Notes: a model not told the origin generated them from the letters alone. Positions 46,010 to 56,050 are shown, numbered from the stretch's first letter. The stretch is DNA of 64,000 bases from Rubinisphaera italica (GCF_007859715.1 NZ_SJPG01000001.1:5684527-5748526), one strand, 5' to 3'. A program made the numbers and translations.

Positions 46010-47740
46010 TTATTCCCCAACAAATCCCCCTGATAATTCTTCCGGAAGATATCCCGGCCCGGTGGCTGTCAGATTTCGATGCTGGAGAATGACCGGTGCC
46101 GCACCCGCCACATCGAGAACCACTTCAATTCTGACAACCGGTCCACCCGTTTTCCAGAAGCCAGCGGCAATAAATCGATAAGTTCGACTTTGAGCCGTCA
46201 GGAACGGTTCAAGTTGGACGACACCGGCTACATCTATCTGACCATTCTGTAGAAGTTCAGCTGGAGAAACCCAACTGCCGGTCCCACTGAGAATCTCATC
46301 TATCAAAGCATCCGAAATTTCTGGTAACCCGGCCAACGATTCATAAGTCGCATAGTTCATATCAATCCGACCATCCCGTGTCTCGCCTTCGTTAATCGTT
46401 AAGGATTCTTCCATTTGGGCGAGAAATGTCAAATCTCCAACCTGCCACGGGCTGATCAGATCGTCTCCATCATCTTCCACGATGGCCCCGATTAATTCAT
46501 AGGGTGACTGCAGTTGATATTGGCCTGAATTTGAAGAGGAACCAGTACTCGATCCTGCGGACGAGGCCCCTCCCCCATTCTGTGATGACGGTGAGGACTG
46601 CATCGCTTGAACAGTAAACAATTTTGTAAGATTCCAGTCAGGCAGCAGCGAATCGAGCTGACTCGTTGGTGCGGCAGGAGCAGGGGCAGGTGTTGTCTGC
46701 TGCTGATTTGTCGAACCTCCTCCCCGCGTGCGCCCGCTTCCCGATTGCGGTGCAGGTTGAGAATTCATCGAACCATTCCCACTGCCAGAACCTCCAGATC
46801 CGCTTCCGCTCCCACCGCTGCTAGTCGAGCTTTGCTTTTTGGGGCCATTCTGTCGGTAAGCGATCACAAAAGTTGCCAGATCACTGCCAAATTCTGATGT
46901 CAGATCGGCCTCCAGTTGAACCAGATCATCCGAATTGAGATTGATTTTCGGAGTTCCATCCGGTCGCAAATTTGTTTCTCGACTCCAGAGAGTGAGAGAA
47001 TCTTCCCAACCGAGCGTCAAAACGCCATCGGCATCGTCGTATGGTTCGCGAAGTTCCCCATCATCTTCCGAAGAATCAAGGAGACCGTTGCGGTTGGTAT
47101 CTTCTCCATAAATCAGAGAAGGTGTAATCTCGGGAATAACCAGCAATTCATCGAGCGAGGTCAGCGGGGCATTACGAATGATTATTTCGCCATCGTCCGA
47201 TTCCGTTCCGAAATCGCGTGGCGTGGCATCTTTGTCGATGAAATCGAGAATCGTATCGGCCAGAGTTTCTGTCATTTCCGGCAGGGACATCAGCATATTC
47301 CGCTGATCCTCCAGCGGCACATCCAGCTCCGCCAAAGCATTCAAATTGATCTTCCCGGCTTCGGAGGCGAAACCGAATGTCAGCTCGCCATATTGCACAG
47401 TGCTTTGCCGACTGAGCACGACCGCCATCAAATCATTGGGAGATTCCAAATCGGGAGAGCCCGGAAGAATAATCTGCCAGGCATAATCCTCTGCTGGCAA
47501 AGTCGGCAGCGTGGACAGGTCCATTTCGGGGTCCGTCAACATCGCCATCATATAATCGATTGCCGACTCAGCTGCCTGCTGGGCTTGGGATTCCATCTTG
47601 TAGACGTTGACGACCTGTCGTTCGGTCGTCATCCGATCAGCAAATTGATAGCACGTGAGCGAAGCCATCACGATGACGACCATCACAATCACCAGTAAAA
47701 AGCCCCGCCGTTCGACTGAGGAGTCCCAATTTGATTTCAT
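46010..47740 (-). CDS. GspK-like minor pseudopilin with Gly/Ser-rich insert
   Basis: Protein of about 576 aa from the ATG at 47740; ATGs at 47749 and 47767 are alternatives and none has a clear ribosome site. A prepilin-type start, E-R-R-G-F-L-L-V-I-V-M-V-V, leads to one hydrophobic helix. Two helix-hairpin-helix-like units typical of GspK are present: I-N-L-N-A-L-A near 130-136 and D-M-N-Y-A-T-Y-E-S-L-A-G-L near 478-490. A low-complexity stretch rich in Gly, Ser, Gln and Pro (about 310-375) interrupts the domain and is unusual. A second Ser/Gly stretch follows near 390-410. In type II secretion GspK caps the pseudopilus tip. Transcribed before the GspL- and GspM-like genes. Confidence 0.8.
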   Translation of the reverse strand: MKSNWDSSVERRGFLLVIVMVVIVMASLTCYQFADRMTTERQVVNVYKMESQAQQAAESAIDYMMAMLTDPEMDLSTLPTLPAEDYAWQIILPGSPDLESPNDLMAVVLSRQSTVQYGELTFGFASEAGKINLNALAELDVPLEDQRNMLMSLPEMTETLADTILDFIDKDATPRDFGTESDDGEIIIRNAPLTSLDELLVIPEITPSLIYGEDTNRNGLLDSSEDDGELREPYDDADGVLTLGWEDSLTLWSRETNLRPDGTPKINLNSDDLVQLEADLTSEFGSDLATFVIAYRQNGPKKQSSTSSGGSGSGSGGSGSGNGSMNSQPAPQSGSGRTRGGGSTNQQQTTPAPAPAAPTSQLDSLLPDWNLTKLFTVQAMQSSPSSQNGGGASSAGSSTGSSSNSGQYQLQSPYELIGAIVEDDGDDLISPWQVGDLTFLAQMEESLTINEGETRDGRIDMNYATYESLAGLPEISDALIDEILSGTGSWVSPAELLQNGQIDVAGVVQLEPFLTAQSRTYRFIAAGFWKTGGPVVRIEVVLDVAGAAPVILQHRNLTATGPGYLPEELSGGFVGE

Positions 47741-47997
47741 TCTATGCATATCAGATTGAACCCACATTAACGGAAAACGGACCGCTCAAGAATGTTCAAA
47801 ACCCGGATGTTTGTCAAACTGGAAACCTGTCTGACTCACTCTTTGAGTAATATTTGGATTATCAGGTTTGAAATAGCCGAAATTTTTGGTAAGCCGTTCG
47901 TATGCAATATCTCTCCATTTGTTGAACTCATTCACTCAGAACGACATACTGTCAGGACTGAATCTTTTTATGCGTCTAAATAAAGTGGAGTTGGTCC

Positions 47998-48996
47998 ATG
48001 TTTCCATTGAATCCAATAAAAGCCATGCCCGTTTTCAGCAGAGGTGTCCTTTTGAGTTTGCTGGCATTTGGCCTGCTCAATTCAACACCTGGTTCAGCTG
48101 CTGATCTGCAAGCGAAGTGGGAACTCAAACCAGGTGATCGCGTTGTCATGCTCGGCAGCACGTTTATTGAACGGGAAAATACGCAGGGCGTCCTCGAAAT
48201 GTCACTTCGGCTGGCTGCCCCGGAAACGAATATTACGGTACGAAATCTGGGCTGGTCGGGTGATAACGTCCTCGGAGAATCGCGAGCCTACTTCGGCCCT
48301 GTCGAGCAGGGTTACAAGCACATTCTTGAGTATGTGCAGCTGACAAATCCGACCGTACTAATCGTAAATTATGGACAAAACGCCGCCTTCAATGGCGAAG
48401 ATCGTTTGAAAGAGTTCATTACGAATTACGAACAACTGCTCAAAGATCTCTCCGCTGAGAATCGCCGCATTATCGTCCTGGGACCTACTCCTCTGGAACC
48501 GATGGTCCGCTCCGCAGAGGTTGTGAACGCACAAAATGAAACCCGCAACAAATATGGACAAGCCATTCAACAGATGTGTGAAAGCAATGGCTATGTGTAT
48601 GTCGACATGCTCGAGTCAATGCAGCAGGTTCAGAATACACTGAAGCTGGATTCGCTGACCGAAAACGGAGTCCATCTACATCACGCGGGCTATATTGCAG
48701 CTGGTGAGGTCCTTGCCAATTCGCTGGGCAGATCATTCCTCAAAGGTAACGAATCAATTCTGCAGGACTCTCAATTCGCTGCTCAGGTGGCTCCCGTTTA
48801 TGAAAAGATTCTCTGGAAAAACGAGCTCTTCTTTCATCGCTTCCGACCGCAGAACGAAACCTACCTCCGCGGCTTCCGCAAGCACGAACAAGGCCAGAAC
48901 GCCAAAGAAATTCTCGAATTCGAACCGCTGATTGAGGAGCAGGATCAGAAGCTTCAGACTGAGGCGAGCAACGTTCTGAAAAACTGGGCTCGATAA
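47998..48996 (+). CDS. SGNH/GDSL-hydrolase-like secreted protein
   Basis: Exported protein of 332 aa with a signal peptide of about 35 residues (cleavage near G-S-A-A-D). The fold is recognised from N-L-G-W-S-G-D-N and N-Y-G-Q-N-A-A-F, plus the late H-L-H-H-A-G-Y segment. The first block reads M-L-G-S-T-F-I-E instead of G-D-S, and the usual D before the catalytic His reads N-G-V-H. The nucleophile and Asp therefore look altered. Similar planctomycete proteins carry G-N-T or the like here, so it may be a binding or differently catalytic member. GGAG lies 8 bases before the ATG. The C-terminal ~80 residues are helical. Confidence 0.8.
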   Translation: MFPLNPIKAMPVFSRGVLLSLLAFGLLNSTPGSAADLQAKWELKPGDRVVMLGSTFIERENTQGVLEMSLRLAAPETNITVRNLGWSGDNVLGESRAYFGPVEQGYKHILEYVQLTNPTVLIVNYGQNAAFNGEDRLKEFITNYEQLLKDLSAENRRIIVLGPTPLEPMVRSAEVVNAQNETRNKYGQAIQQMCESNGYVYVDMLESMQQVQNTLKLDSLTENGVHLHHAGYIAAGEVLANSLGRSFLKGNESILQDSQFAAQVAPVYEKILWKNELFFHRFRPQNETYLRGFRKHEQGQNAKEILEFEPLIEEQDQKLQTEASNVLKNWAR

Positions 48997-49052
48997 AACT
49001 AATTTTGGCCCTGAAATCCATGATTCTCCGACGAGGGAAGCGAGTTTCTTCC

Positions 49053-49200
49053 CTTCTCCTTGGGGAGCGGTTTTCTTCGCTTCTCCTTGGGGAGAAGGTG
49101 GCCGAAGGCCGGATGAGGGGATCCCTTCGACGTAGTCGTACATATCGACACCGATTTCCCCTCACCCTAACCCTTTCCCAGAGGGAGAGGGGACAGTTGA
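49053..49200. repeat. Intergenic palindromic repeat, family 1 copy c
   Basis: CTTCTCCTTGGGGAG occurs twice, followed by AAGGTGGCCGAAGGCCGGAT and then CCTCACCCTAACCCTTTCCC. This is the reverse complement of the block at 1919-2046, with a partial internal duplication. It lies between the SGNH gene and folK. Confidence 0.75.
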
Positions 49201-49263
49201 CGTCTCAGCTATTTATTTTATTTGCAATGTGCTTGTCGCCAATTATTCAGAAAAGGACACTCT

Positions 49264-50019
49264 GTGATCGCTGGCATTGCTCTCGGTGGGAATCTTGGGG
49301 ACACCGCTCAAATCATTCAAACGGTGCTCCATCAACTCGATGCCAACGATTCCATTTCCGTGCTCAAACAGAGCCGGTTATATGAGACCACTGCTGTGGG
49401 GGAGAAAGCTGGAAATCGATTTCTGAATGCGACTGCGTTAATTGAGACCTCCTTACAACCCATCGCGTTGCTCGATGTCTGTCAGAAATTGGAAACCGAC
49501 TCCGGGCGAACACGAGAAATTCACTGGGGACCACGCACAATCGATTTGGATCTGATTTTCTGCGACCAGATCATTCTTCGCTCAGAGCGGTTAAACCTGC
49601 CGCATCCCGCCTGCTGGTATCGACGCTTTGTACTCGATCCATTATGCGATGTCGCGGCAGAATTTGTGAATCCCGTCTTTGGGAAGACATTTGCAGAATT
49701 GCGCCAACGCTTACTCAGCCGACCGCTCTGTGTTGACTTGAGCCGCCTGGAGACATCTCGTCAGCAGGTTTTGCAAGAGACGCTCAGGAATGTGTTCGGC
49801 ATGCATCAACTGGAGTTAATAACATCGAGTACACTTCTCTTAAGTTCAGATCGGAATAGTTCATCTGCAGCAACCTGGATACTGCTGACGAATGAACAGG
49901 AAGGGATTCGTGAGTCTGGGGGACTGTTTGAATGGGAGTTACCCGGAACTTTTGAAGTTTCCATGGCCGATGTCGTTCATGCAGGTTTAGATCAACCGGT
50001 CTGCTTAGTTACCGAATAA
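49264..50019 (+). CDS. folK: HPPK, 2-amino-4-hydroxy-6-hydroxymethyldihydropteridine pyrophosphokinase
   Basis: Folate biosynthesis kinase of 251 aa that transfers pyrophosphate from ATP to the pterin. The GTG at 49264 is chosen because AAAGGA lies about 7 bases upstream and the product then begins with the family start I-A-G-I-A-L-G-G-N-L-G-D. The signature H-W-G-P-R-T-I-D-L-D-L-I-F is at about residues 87-99, and L-P-H-P follows. After about residue 155 comes a C-terminal region of about 95 residues not found in ordinary HPPK (~160 aa); I do not recognise it. Downstream is rarA, 98 bases away. Confidence 0.9.
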   Translation: MIAGIALGGNLGDTAQIIQTVLHQLDANDSISVLKQSRLYETTAVGEKAGNRFLNATALIETSLQPIALLDVCQKLETDSGRTREIHWGPRTIDLDLIFCDQIILRSERLNLPHPACWYRRFVLDPLCDVAAEFVNPVFGKTFAELRQRLLSRPLCVDLSRLETSRQQVLQETLRNVFGMHQLELITSSTLLLSSDRNSSSAATWILLTNEQEGIRESGGLFEWELPGTFEVSMADVVHAGLDQPVCLVTE

Positions 50020-50117
50020 AATAAGTCGACATTCCCGGCGATCGCTCACGTACTATAATCTACTAAAATTCTCCATGTTGGATTGATGTTTTCATCATAA
50101 TCACGCATTCTGTTCGC

Positions 50118-51455
50118 ATGGCTGGATTATTTGATAAATCGGAACAGAAGAACCGCGAGCGTGTGCAGCCGCTGGCAGCGCGAATGCGCCCCCGTTCCCT
50201 CGATGAATTTGCAGGACAGCAGCATTTTCTAGCAGAAGGAAAACTGCTGCGTCGGCTGCTCAAGTCCAATCGTATCAGTTCGCTGATTTTCTACGGCCCT
50301 CCCGGGACTGGAAAAACGACACTCGCTCATTTGATTGCCCGCCAAACGGAATCGAAATTCTTTTCCCTCAATGCGGCTTCCTGTGGAGTGAAGGATGTCC
50401 GAGCGGTTCTTCAACAGGCTGATAATGAACTCGCCGCTTCGGGTCGACGAACCATTCTGTTTGTCGATGAACTGCATCATTTCAGTAAAACGCAACAGGA
50501 TGTTCTGCTGCCCGATCTCGAAAAGGGGACGGTCATTTTTATTGGGGCGACGACCGATAACCCCTACTTCGCGCTGGTGGCTCCGTTGTTAAGTCGGAGT
50601 CAAATCTTCGAATTCGAACCTCTCAGTTCAACCGATTTGATTTCCCAACTTCATCGGGCGATGTCAGATTCAGAGCGAGGTCTTCAGTCAACTGGAGTGA
50701 CTGTGGAGGATGAAGCGTTTGAGTTTCTGGCCAAAGGGGCCGATGGTGATGTCCGTCGGGCTTTGAATGCACTTGAAGTGGCAGTGCTCTCTGTCACCGA
50801 CTTACCAGTTGATGAAAAAGTTGTCTCATTGGAAGTGGCTGAGGAATCGCTGCAGCAGAAATCGATTCGATATGATCGAGCCGGCGACGAACATTACGAT
50901 GCTGCCAGCGCGCTCATTAAAAGCATTCGCGGTTCCGATCCTGATGCCGCAATCTACTGGATGGCCCGCATGCTCGATGCTGGCGAGCCGCCCCGTTTCA
51001 TCGCCCGTCGACTCATGATTTCCGCATCCGAAGATATCGGCAATGCAGATCCCCATGGTCTCGTCATCGCGACTGCCGCTGCCCAGTCCACCGAAATGGT
51101 CGGCATGCCGGAATGCCGAATCATGCTCGCTCAAGCCTGTACGTATCTGGCTTGTGCACCCAAGTCGAATGCTGCTTATGTTGCCATCAATGAGGCTTTG
51201 CACGATTTGAAAACGCAGGAAGTTCTGCCCGTGCCGAAGCATTTGAAAGATCGACACTATCAGGGAGCTAAAGAACTCGGTCACGGTGACGATTATCAAT
51301 ATCCACACAACGCCGAAACTGGCTGGGTCGACCAAGACTATCTGGGCGTCGACCGCACCTATTATCGCCCCACCAATCGAGGCTATGAAGCCAAAATTCT
51401 TGCTCGCCTGCAAGCGTTGCGAAACTCAACTGCGGAGGCTGAAGAGAAATCTTGA
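50118..51455 (+). CDS. rarA: Replication-associated recombination protein RarA (MgsA)
   Basis: AAA+ ATPase of 445 aa acting at stalled replication forks, related to clamp loaders. Walker A G-P-P-G-T-G-K-T lies near 60-67, Walker B as L-F-V-D-E-L-H near 114-120, and sensor 1 as G-A-T-T-D-N-P near 140-146. The C-terminal tetramerisation domain (from about 250) includes A-R-R-L-M-I-S-A-S-E-D-I-G and H-L-K-D-R-H-Y, both typical of RarA/MgsA/WRNIP1. No clear ribosome site is seen before the ATG. The gene converges on rmlA with only 6 bases between the stop codons. Confidence 0.94.
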   Translation: MAGLFDKSEQKNRERVQPLAARMRPRSLDEFAGQQHFLAEGKLLRRLLKSNRISSLIFYGPPGTGKTTLAHLIARQTESKFFSLNAASCGVKDVRAVLQQADNELAASGRRTILFVDELHHFSKTQQDVLLPDLEKGTVIFIGATTDNPYFALVAPLLSRSQIFEFEPLSSTDLISQLHRAMSDSERGLQSTGVTVEDEAFEFLAKGADGDVRRALNALEVAVLSVTDLPVDEKVVSLEVAEESLQQKSIRYDRAGDEHYDAASALIKSIRGSDPDAAIYWMARMLDAGEPPRFIARRLMISASEDIGNADPHGLVIATAAAQSTEMVGMPECRIMLAQACTYLACAPKSNAAYVAINEALHDLKTQEVLPVPKHLKDRHYQGAKELGHGDDYQYPHNAETGWVDQDYLGVDRTYYRPTNRGYEAKILARLQALRNSTAEAEEKS

Positions 51456-51461
51456 AAATCG

Positions 51462-52331
51462 TTACTCCAGCAACTCCAGCAGATATTTCCCGTACTGACC
51501 AGCCTTGAGCGGTTCGGCGAGATTTGCGAGTTCTTCTCTGGTGATGTAGCCCATCCGCCAGGCGATTTCTTCCGGGCAGGAAATTTTCAGTCCCTGGCGA
51601 TCCTCGATCACGCTGACATAATCTGACGCCTCAAGCAGCGAACGATGCGTCCCCGTATCCAGCCAGGCGGTTCCCCGACCCAGTATTTCGACATTCAGTT
51701 GACCAGCCTGAAGATAGACTCGATTCAAATCGGTAATCTCCAACTCACCTCGCGGCGAAGGCTTCAGCGAACGAGCATGCTCGACAACCTGATTGTCATA
51801 GAAGTACAGACCGGTCACCGCCAGCTTTGATTTCGGCTGCTTTGGCTTTTCCTCGATATCAATCGCTTTGCCATTTTCATCGGGAACAATTACGCCATAA
51901 CGTTCAGGATCGCGAACGTGATAGGCAAATACGGTCGACTGATCCGTCTGCTCATTTACGCGTTGAAGAGAGTGACTGAGCTTGTCGCCGTAAAAAATGT
52001 TGTCGCCCAGTATCAGGCAACTCGGCTCGTCGCCTATAAAATCCGCACCAATCAGGAACGCCTGAGCCAGACCTTCTGGCTTAGGCTGCTCGGCATAAAC
52101 CAGATTCATCCCCCATTTTGAACCATCTCCCAGCAGTCGCTCGAACAATGGTAAATCGTGTGGTGTGCTGATAATCAACACATCCCGAATTCCCGCCAGC
52201 ATCAGCGTCGAAAGCGGATAGTAAATCATCGGCTTGTCGTACACCGGCAGCAGTTGCTTACTGATCGGTAGTGTCGCCGGATACAACCGCGTTCCAGTTC
52301 CACCAGCCAGAATTATTCCACGTCGAGACAT
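51462..52331 (-). CDS. rmlA: Glucose-1-phosphate thymidylyltransferase RmlA
   Basis: Nucleotidyltransferase of 289 aa making dTDP-glucose from dTTP and glucose 1-phosphate. The nucleotide loop [13 protein letters not shown] is at about 8-20, with [11 protein letters not shown] following. L-G-D-N-I-F-Y-G and E-K-P-K-Q-P-K are also in place. T-A-W-L-D-T-G-T-H near 221-229 matches the family. The rest of the rhamnose pathway (RmlB, C, D) is not in the window, so the product may feed another deoxysugar route or RmlBCD encoded elsewhere. It is the last gene of a four-gene nucleotide-sugar run. Confidence 0.93.
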   Translation of the reverse strand: MSRRGIILAGGTGTRLYPATLPISKQLLPVYDKPMIYYPLSTLMLAGIRDVLIISTPHDLPLFERLLGDGSKWGMNLVYAEQPKPEGLAQAFLIGADFIGDEPSCLILGDNIFYGDKLSHSLQRVNEQTDQSTVFAYHVRDPERYGVIVPDENGKAIDIEEKPKQPKSKLAVTGLYFYDNQVVEHARSLKPSPRGELEITDLNRVYLQAGQLNVEILGRGTAWLDTGTHRSLLEASDYVSVIEDRQGLKISCPEEIAWRMGYITREELANLAEPLKAGQYGKYLLELLE

Positions 52332-52340
52332 TGTTGTTTT

Positions 52341-52368
52341 GAAGGTTGAAGGTTGAAGGTTGAAGGTT
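52341..52368. repeat. Tandem repeat of GAAGGTT, four units
   Basis: Four exact head-to-tail copies of the 7-mer GAAGGTT in the leader between the UDP-glucuronate epimerase and rmlA. On the - strand it reads AACCTTC repeated just upstream of the rmlA start. It is a slippage-prone tract that could change the spacing to the rmlA start codon. Confidence 0.9.
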
Positions 52369-52397
52369 GAGTTAATAAGTCCTCTAATAACTAGCGA

Positions 52398-53408
52398 CTA
52401 GACATTATAAAACTCACGATACCAATCCACAAAATTCTTCACGCCGGTTTCGATGGACGTATCAGGTCGGAAGCCGACATCGCGGATGAGATCATCGACA
52501 TCGGCATAAGTTGCCGGGACATCGCCCGGTTGGATCGGCATCATGTTTTTCTCTGCGGTTTTACCGAGGCATTTTTCGAGTGTTTCAATCATGTACATCA
52601 ATTCAACAGGATTGTTATTCCCGATGTTGTACAGTTTATAGGGAGCAGAGCTTGATCCCGGATCGGCTTCTTCAGCAATCCAGTTGTCGTTTCGCTGAGG
52701 GACTTTATCGGAAACCCGAATGACTCCTTCAACAATATCATCCACATAAGTGAAATCGCGTTTCATCTTGCCGTAATTAAAGACATCGATGGGCCGTCCT
52801 TCCAAAATCGCTTTTGTGAACAGGAACAATGCCATATCGGGACGTCCCCACGGTCCATAAACGGTGAAGAACCGCAGGCCCGTTGTCGGCAAATCATACA
52901 GATGGCTGTAAGTATGAGCCATCAATTCGTTCGCCTTTTTGGAAGCCGCATACAGACTGACCGGATGGTCGACACTATGATGAATTGAAAATGGCATCGT
53001 CTTATTCGCACCGTACACAGAACTCGACGATGCGTAGACCAGATGCTTCGTCTCATTATGACGGCATGCTTCCAGAATATTAACAAACCCGACCAAGTTG
53101 CTTTCCACATAAGCGTGGGGGTTCTTCAGCGAATAGCGCACACCCGCCTGTGCAGCCAGATTCACGACTACCTCTGGTTTTTCCTCTGAGAACATGCGAT
53201 TGATCTCGTCGCGATCTTCCAGGGCAATTTTCTGAAAACTGAAATTGTCACGAGGAGTCAGTTGCGCCAGACGAGCCTCTTTGAGAGCCGGGTCGTAATA
53301 GTCGTTCAGATTATCGATCCCGATCACTTCATCACCACGATCGAGCAGCTTGTGAGAAAGCCGTGCCCCAATAAATCCGGCAGCTCCGGTCACTAAATAT
53401 TTACTCAC
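52398..53408 (-). CDS. UDP-glucuronate 4-epimerase
   Basis: Extended short-chain dehydrogenase of 336 aa. The NAD loop is T-G-A-A-G-F-I-G, with the D-N-L-N-D-Y-Y-D-P segment that is typical of UDP-glucuronate epimerases (CapI type). The catalytic set is S-S-S-S-V-Y-G and Y-A-A-S-K. The enzyme would convert UDP-glucuronate to UDP-galacturonate for surface polysaccharide. The start is a GTG overlapping the stop of the previous gene (GTGA), so the two are translationally coupled. The next gene downstream is rmlA. Confidence 0.9.
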   Translation of the reverse strand: MSKYLVTGAAGFIGARLSHKLLDRGDEVIGIDNLNDYYDPALKEARLAQLTPRDNFSFQKIALEDRDEINRMFSEEKPEVVVNLAAQAGVRYSLKNPHAYVESNLVGFVNILEACRHNETKHLVYASSSSVYGANKTMPFSIHHSVDHPVSLYAASKKANELMAHTYSHLYDLPTTGLRFFTVYGPWGRPDMALFLFTKAILEGRPIDVFNYGKMKRDFTYVDDIVEGVIRVSDKVPQRNDNWIAEEADPGSSSAPYKLYNIGNNNPVELMYMIETLEKCLGKTAEKNMMPIQPGDVPATYADVDDLIRDVGFRPDTSIETGVKNFVDWYREFYNV

Positions 53409-54355
53409 AACTCACCCTTCTGAATCTGTCCCTGATAATATTTGATGGTCTCGGTCAGTCCGGCTTGCAAATCGACCTTTGGTTCCCAACCCAGGATCCG
53501 CCTGGCTTTACTGATATCGGGACAACGCTGTTTTGGATCATCCTCAGGCAACGGCAAGTGCGTTGTCCCGCTCTTGGAGCCGGTAATTTTCAGGACGGCA
53601 TCGGCTAACTCTTTCATCGAGTTTTCGACCGGGTTCCCCAGGTTCACAGGACCTGTTTCTTCATCCTGATTCATCATCGCCAGGAAGCCGTCAATCAAAT
53701 CATCGACATAACAGAACGAACGAGTCTGTTCGCCATCTCCGTACAATGTGAGCGATTCCCCACGCAAAGCCTGCATGATGAAATTGGAGACCACGCGACC
53801 ATCATCCGGATGCATTCGTGGCCCGTAAGTATTGAAAATTCGCACAATACGAACTTCCAGTTTATGGGCCAGGTGATAATTCATGCACAACGATTCTGCG
53901 ACTCGTTTTCCCTCGTCGTAACAACTGCGTGGTCCAATCGGATTGACGTTTCCCCAATAGTCTTCCGTCTGCGGGTGAATGTCGGGATCCCCGTAGACTT
54001 CTGAAGTGGATGTGTGCAGGACGCGTGCCCCGCAGCGTTTCGCCAAACCGAGTACATTCACCATACCGACTGTCGAGGTCTTGATAGTTTTAATCGGATT
54101 GAACTGATAAGCCTTAGGCGAAGCTGGACAGGCCAGATTATAAATCTGGTCGGCTTCAATGAACAAGGGGCGGACGATATCGTGCCGAATGAGTTCAAAG
54201 CGGGGATGTCCGATCAAATGAGCGACGTTCTGCTTGGAACCGGAAAAGAAATTGTCAACACAGACAACCTCATGCTCCTGCTCAATCAGACGTGTGCACA
54301 AATGACTGCCCAGAAAACCAGCCCCACCAGTCACAAGAATATTCAGATGTGTCAT
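53405..54355 (-). CDS. UDP-glucuronate decarboxylase (UDP-xylose synthase)
   Basis: Extended short-chain dehydrogenase of 316 aa. [10 protein letters not shown] and [10 protein letters not shown] at the N-terminus, A-C-P-A-S-P near 77-82, [10 protein letters not shown] and Y-D-E-G-K-R are all signatures of UXS, which turns UDP-glucuronate into UDP-xylose. It shares its substrate with the epimerase encoded immediately downstream, with which it overlaps by 4 bases. No UDP-glucose dehydrogenase to make UDP-glucuronate is seen in the window. Confidence 0.92.
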   Translation of the reverse strand: MTHLNILVTGGAGFLGSHLCTRLIEQEHEVVCVDNFFSGSKQNVAHLIGHPRFELIRHDIVRPLFIEADQIYNLACPASPKAYQFNPIKTIKTSTVGMVNVLGLAKRCGARVLHTSTSEVYGDPDIHPQTEDYWGNVNPIGPRSCYDEGKRVAESLCMNYHLAHKLEVRIVRIFNTYGPRMHPDDGRVVSNFIMQALRGESLTLYGDGEQTRSFCYVDDLIDGFLAMMNQDEETGPVNLGNPVENSMKELADAVLKITGSKSGTTHLPLPEDDPKQRCPDISKARRILGWEPKVDLQAGLTETIKYYQGQIQKGEL

Positions 54356-54433
54356 CGTTCAAGTGCAGTTTTCAAATGTTAGTGGATCAGGTCAGGCATT
54401 GCCTGGCGAAATAGACGAGCTTGTGGTTTCATC

Positions 54434-55399
54434 TCAAATTCCTGCTTGTTCGGCAAACCACTTCACCGTAGTCTTCAGACCCGAATCAATTTGAGTTCGA
54501 TCCGACCAGCCATAAGACTGTTTCAACAGGGTTGCATCCACCAGATTGGATCGTAAATCACCCGCACGTGGCGGCCCATATTCTGGCTGTGGTACGGTAG
54601 TGGAACGACCAGCATCCCGCAATGCCTGTGAAGTTAACCCGTGTAGCCGCTCTGCCAGTTCATTCACATCAACCGGCACACCCGTTCCCACATTGAACGC
54701 CACATGAGTTGATGGCAAAGTTTCGGTTAATGCCAACACATTCGCTCGAGCGACATCCTCGACATACACGTAATCGCGAATGTATTTGCCATCCCCGTTA
54801 ATTCGTGTCCCTTCCCCTCTTAGCATCCTCTGACAAAAAATCGCCACCACACCGGCTTCTCCGTGCGGATTCTGTCGAGGCCCATAAACATTCGCATACC
54901 GCAAAGCGACCGTCTCTAATCCATGCTCACGAGTAAAGAATCGCAAATATTGTTCTCCCGTCCATTTCGAAATCCCGTAGGGAGAGATCGGATTAGCCGG
55001 ATGTAATTCTGACGCTGGCTCCGTGGCTTCGCCGTAGAGCACTCCGCCGGAAGAGGCGAACACGAATCGCTTGACTCCACTCTGTTGACTCTGCTCCAAA
55101 GTCGAGAGTAATCCCATGATATTCACCTGGGCGTCGAAACTTGGCTCATTCACCGACCGACTCACCGACATTTGAGCCGCCTGATGACATACCACCTCCG
55201 GCTGCTCTTTCTTGAAGACCGTCTCCAACGCCTCCCGATCACACACATCGGCCTTATAAAACGGAACCGCTTTAGGAAGATTCGCCCGACTCCCCGTACT
55301 TAAGTCATCGACAACAACCGGCGCATGCCCTGCTGCCAGCAGTTGGTCAACAATATGACTCCCTATAAACCCTGCTCCCCCGGTCACCAGTATCTTCAT
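54434..55399 (-). CDS. NAD-dependent epimerase, UDP-glucose 4-epimerase-like
   Basis: Extended short-chain dehydrogenase of 321 aa from the ATG at 55399, which has GGAAAGAG just upstream; the frame also opens at 55438. G-G-A-G-F-I-G-S-H and D-D-L-S-T-G-S-R-A-N form the NAD site. S-S-G-G-V-L-Y-G-E and Y-G-I-S-K provide the Ser-Tyr-Lys triad. Sequence style is that of the bacterial/archaeal GalE-like group; the exact substrate (UDP-glucose or UDP-GlcNAc) is uncertain. It is the first gene of the run leading into UXS, 78 bases away. Confidence 0.85.
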   Translation of the reverse strand: MKILVTGGAGFIGSHIVDQLLAAGHAPVVVDDLSTGSRANLPKAVPFYKADVCDREALETVFKKEQPEVVCHQAAQMSVSRSVNEPSFDAQVNIMGLLSTLEQSQQSGVKRFVFASSGGVLYGEATEPASELHPANPISPYGISKWTGEQYLRFFTREHGLETVALRYANVYGPRQNPHGEAGVVAIFCQRMLRGEGTRINGDGKYIRDYVYVEDVARANVLALTETLPSTHVAFNVGTGVPVDVNELAERLHGLTSQALRDAGRSTTVPQPEYGPPRAGDLRSNLVDATLLKQSYGWSDRTQIDSGLKTTVKWFAEQAGI

Positions 55400-56050
55400 G
55401 AACTCTCTTTCCAAATCAGGTCGCTTCTGCCATCTCAATTCTTCATAAAAGGATAACTTCTACGGCCAGAACCTCACAGTCCGTGTGTTAAGTCGGGATA
55501 AAAACGGAGGGTGGCTGAGGCCGAATCACAGCGAAGCCCCCTGAAATCCATGTCACTTCTCTCCTCTAAACATTCCTGCAACAATGAATTATGCACTGGA
55601 AACCCCTCGTTTACCCAATCCGAATCTTCAACTATTCCAGGCGTGAATTCCAATAAACAACGGAGGAGAATTGCGGTTCCGTTCCATATCGTTTATTACT
55701 GAGGAAGCTTTTGCCACTCGGCAGAGTTAATTTGGTTGCGAACTCTCTGCAACCACCACAATAAATCAGATTTGTCTGTCTTTGGTTTTGCAGGATGTAT
55801 TTTCCACAAGACTGTTTTGCAGAGAGAATCGAATCCAGGAAACGGAACGAGCGCTCGACGTTAAGGACTCCGTCTCATCGTCATTTCGTCTGTTTTCTAA
55901 AACTTCAGGTTGTCAGTGTTGACCGGATGATTTTTGATCCCACAAACAATTTACAGAGCGTGCGTACCGTTCTGTAGTTCATTCTCCACATCCTTGACAG
56001 GAGGGAGAGACACCTGTTTGCAATGACTTTTGATGAGGAGGAAATGTTTA
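55400..56050. other. Intergenic region upstream of glnA
   Basis: About 650 bases between divergent genes. It contains a family 3 repeat (55509-55542). Open frames here lack ribosome sites. The glnA promoter should lie in the last few hundred bases. I saw no convincing sigma-54 or nitrogen-regulator site. Confidence 0.4.
55509..55542 (+). repeat. GGGTGGCTGRGG repeat, family 3 copy b
   Basis: GGGTGGCTGAGGCCG then CACAGCGAAGCCCCCT. It matches 32618, 59530 and 63660. Confidence 0.65.

Noticed and set aside
52341..52368. CRISPR-like repeats
   Set aside because: The units are 7 bp and contiguous, with no spacers.
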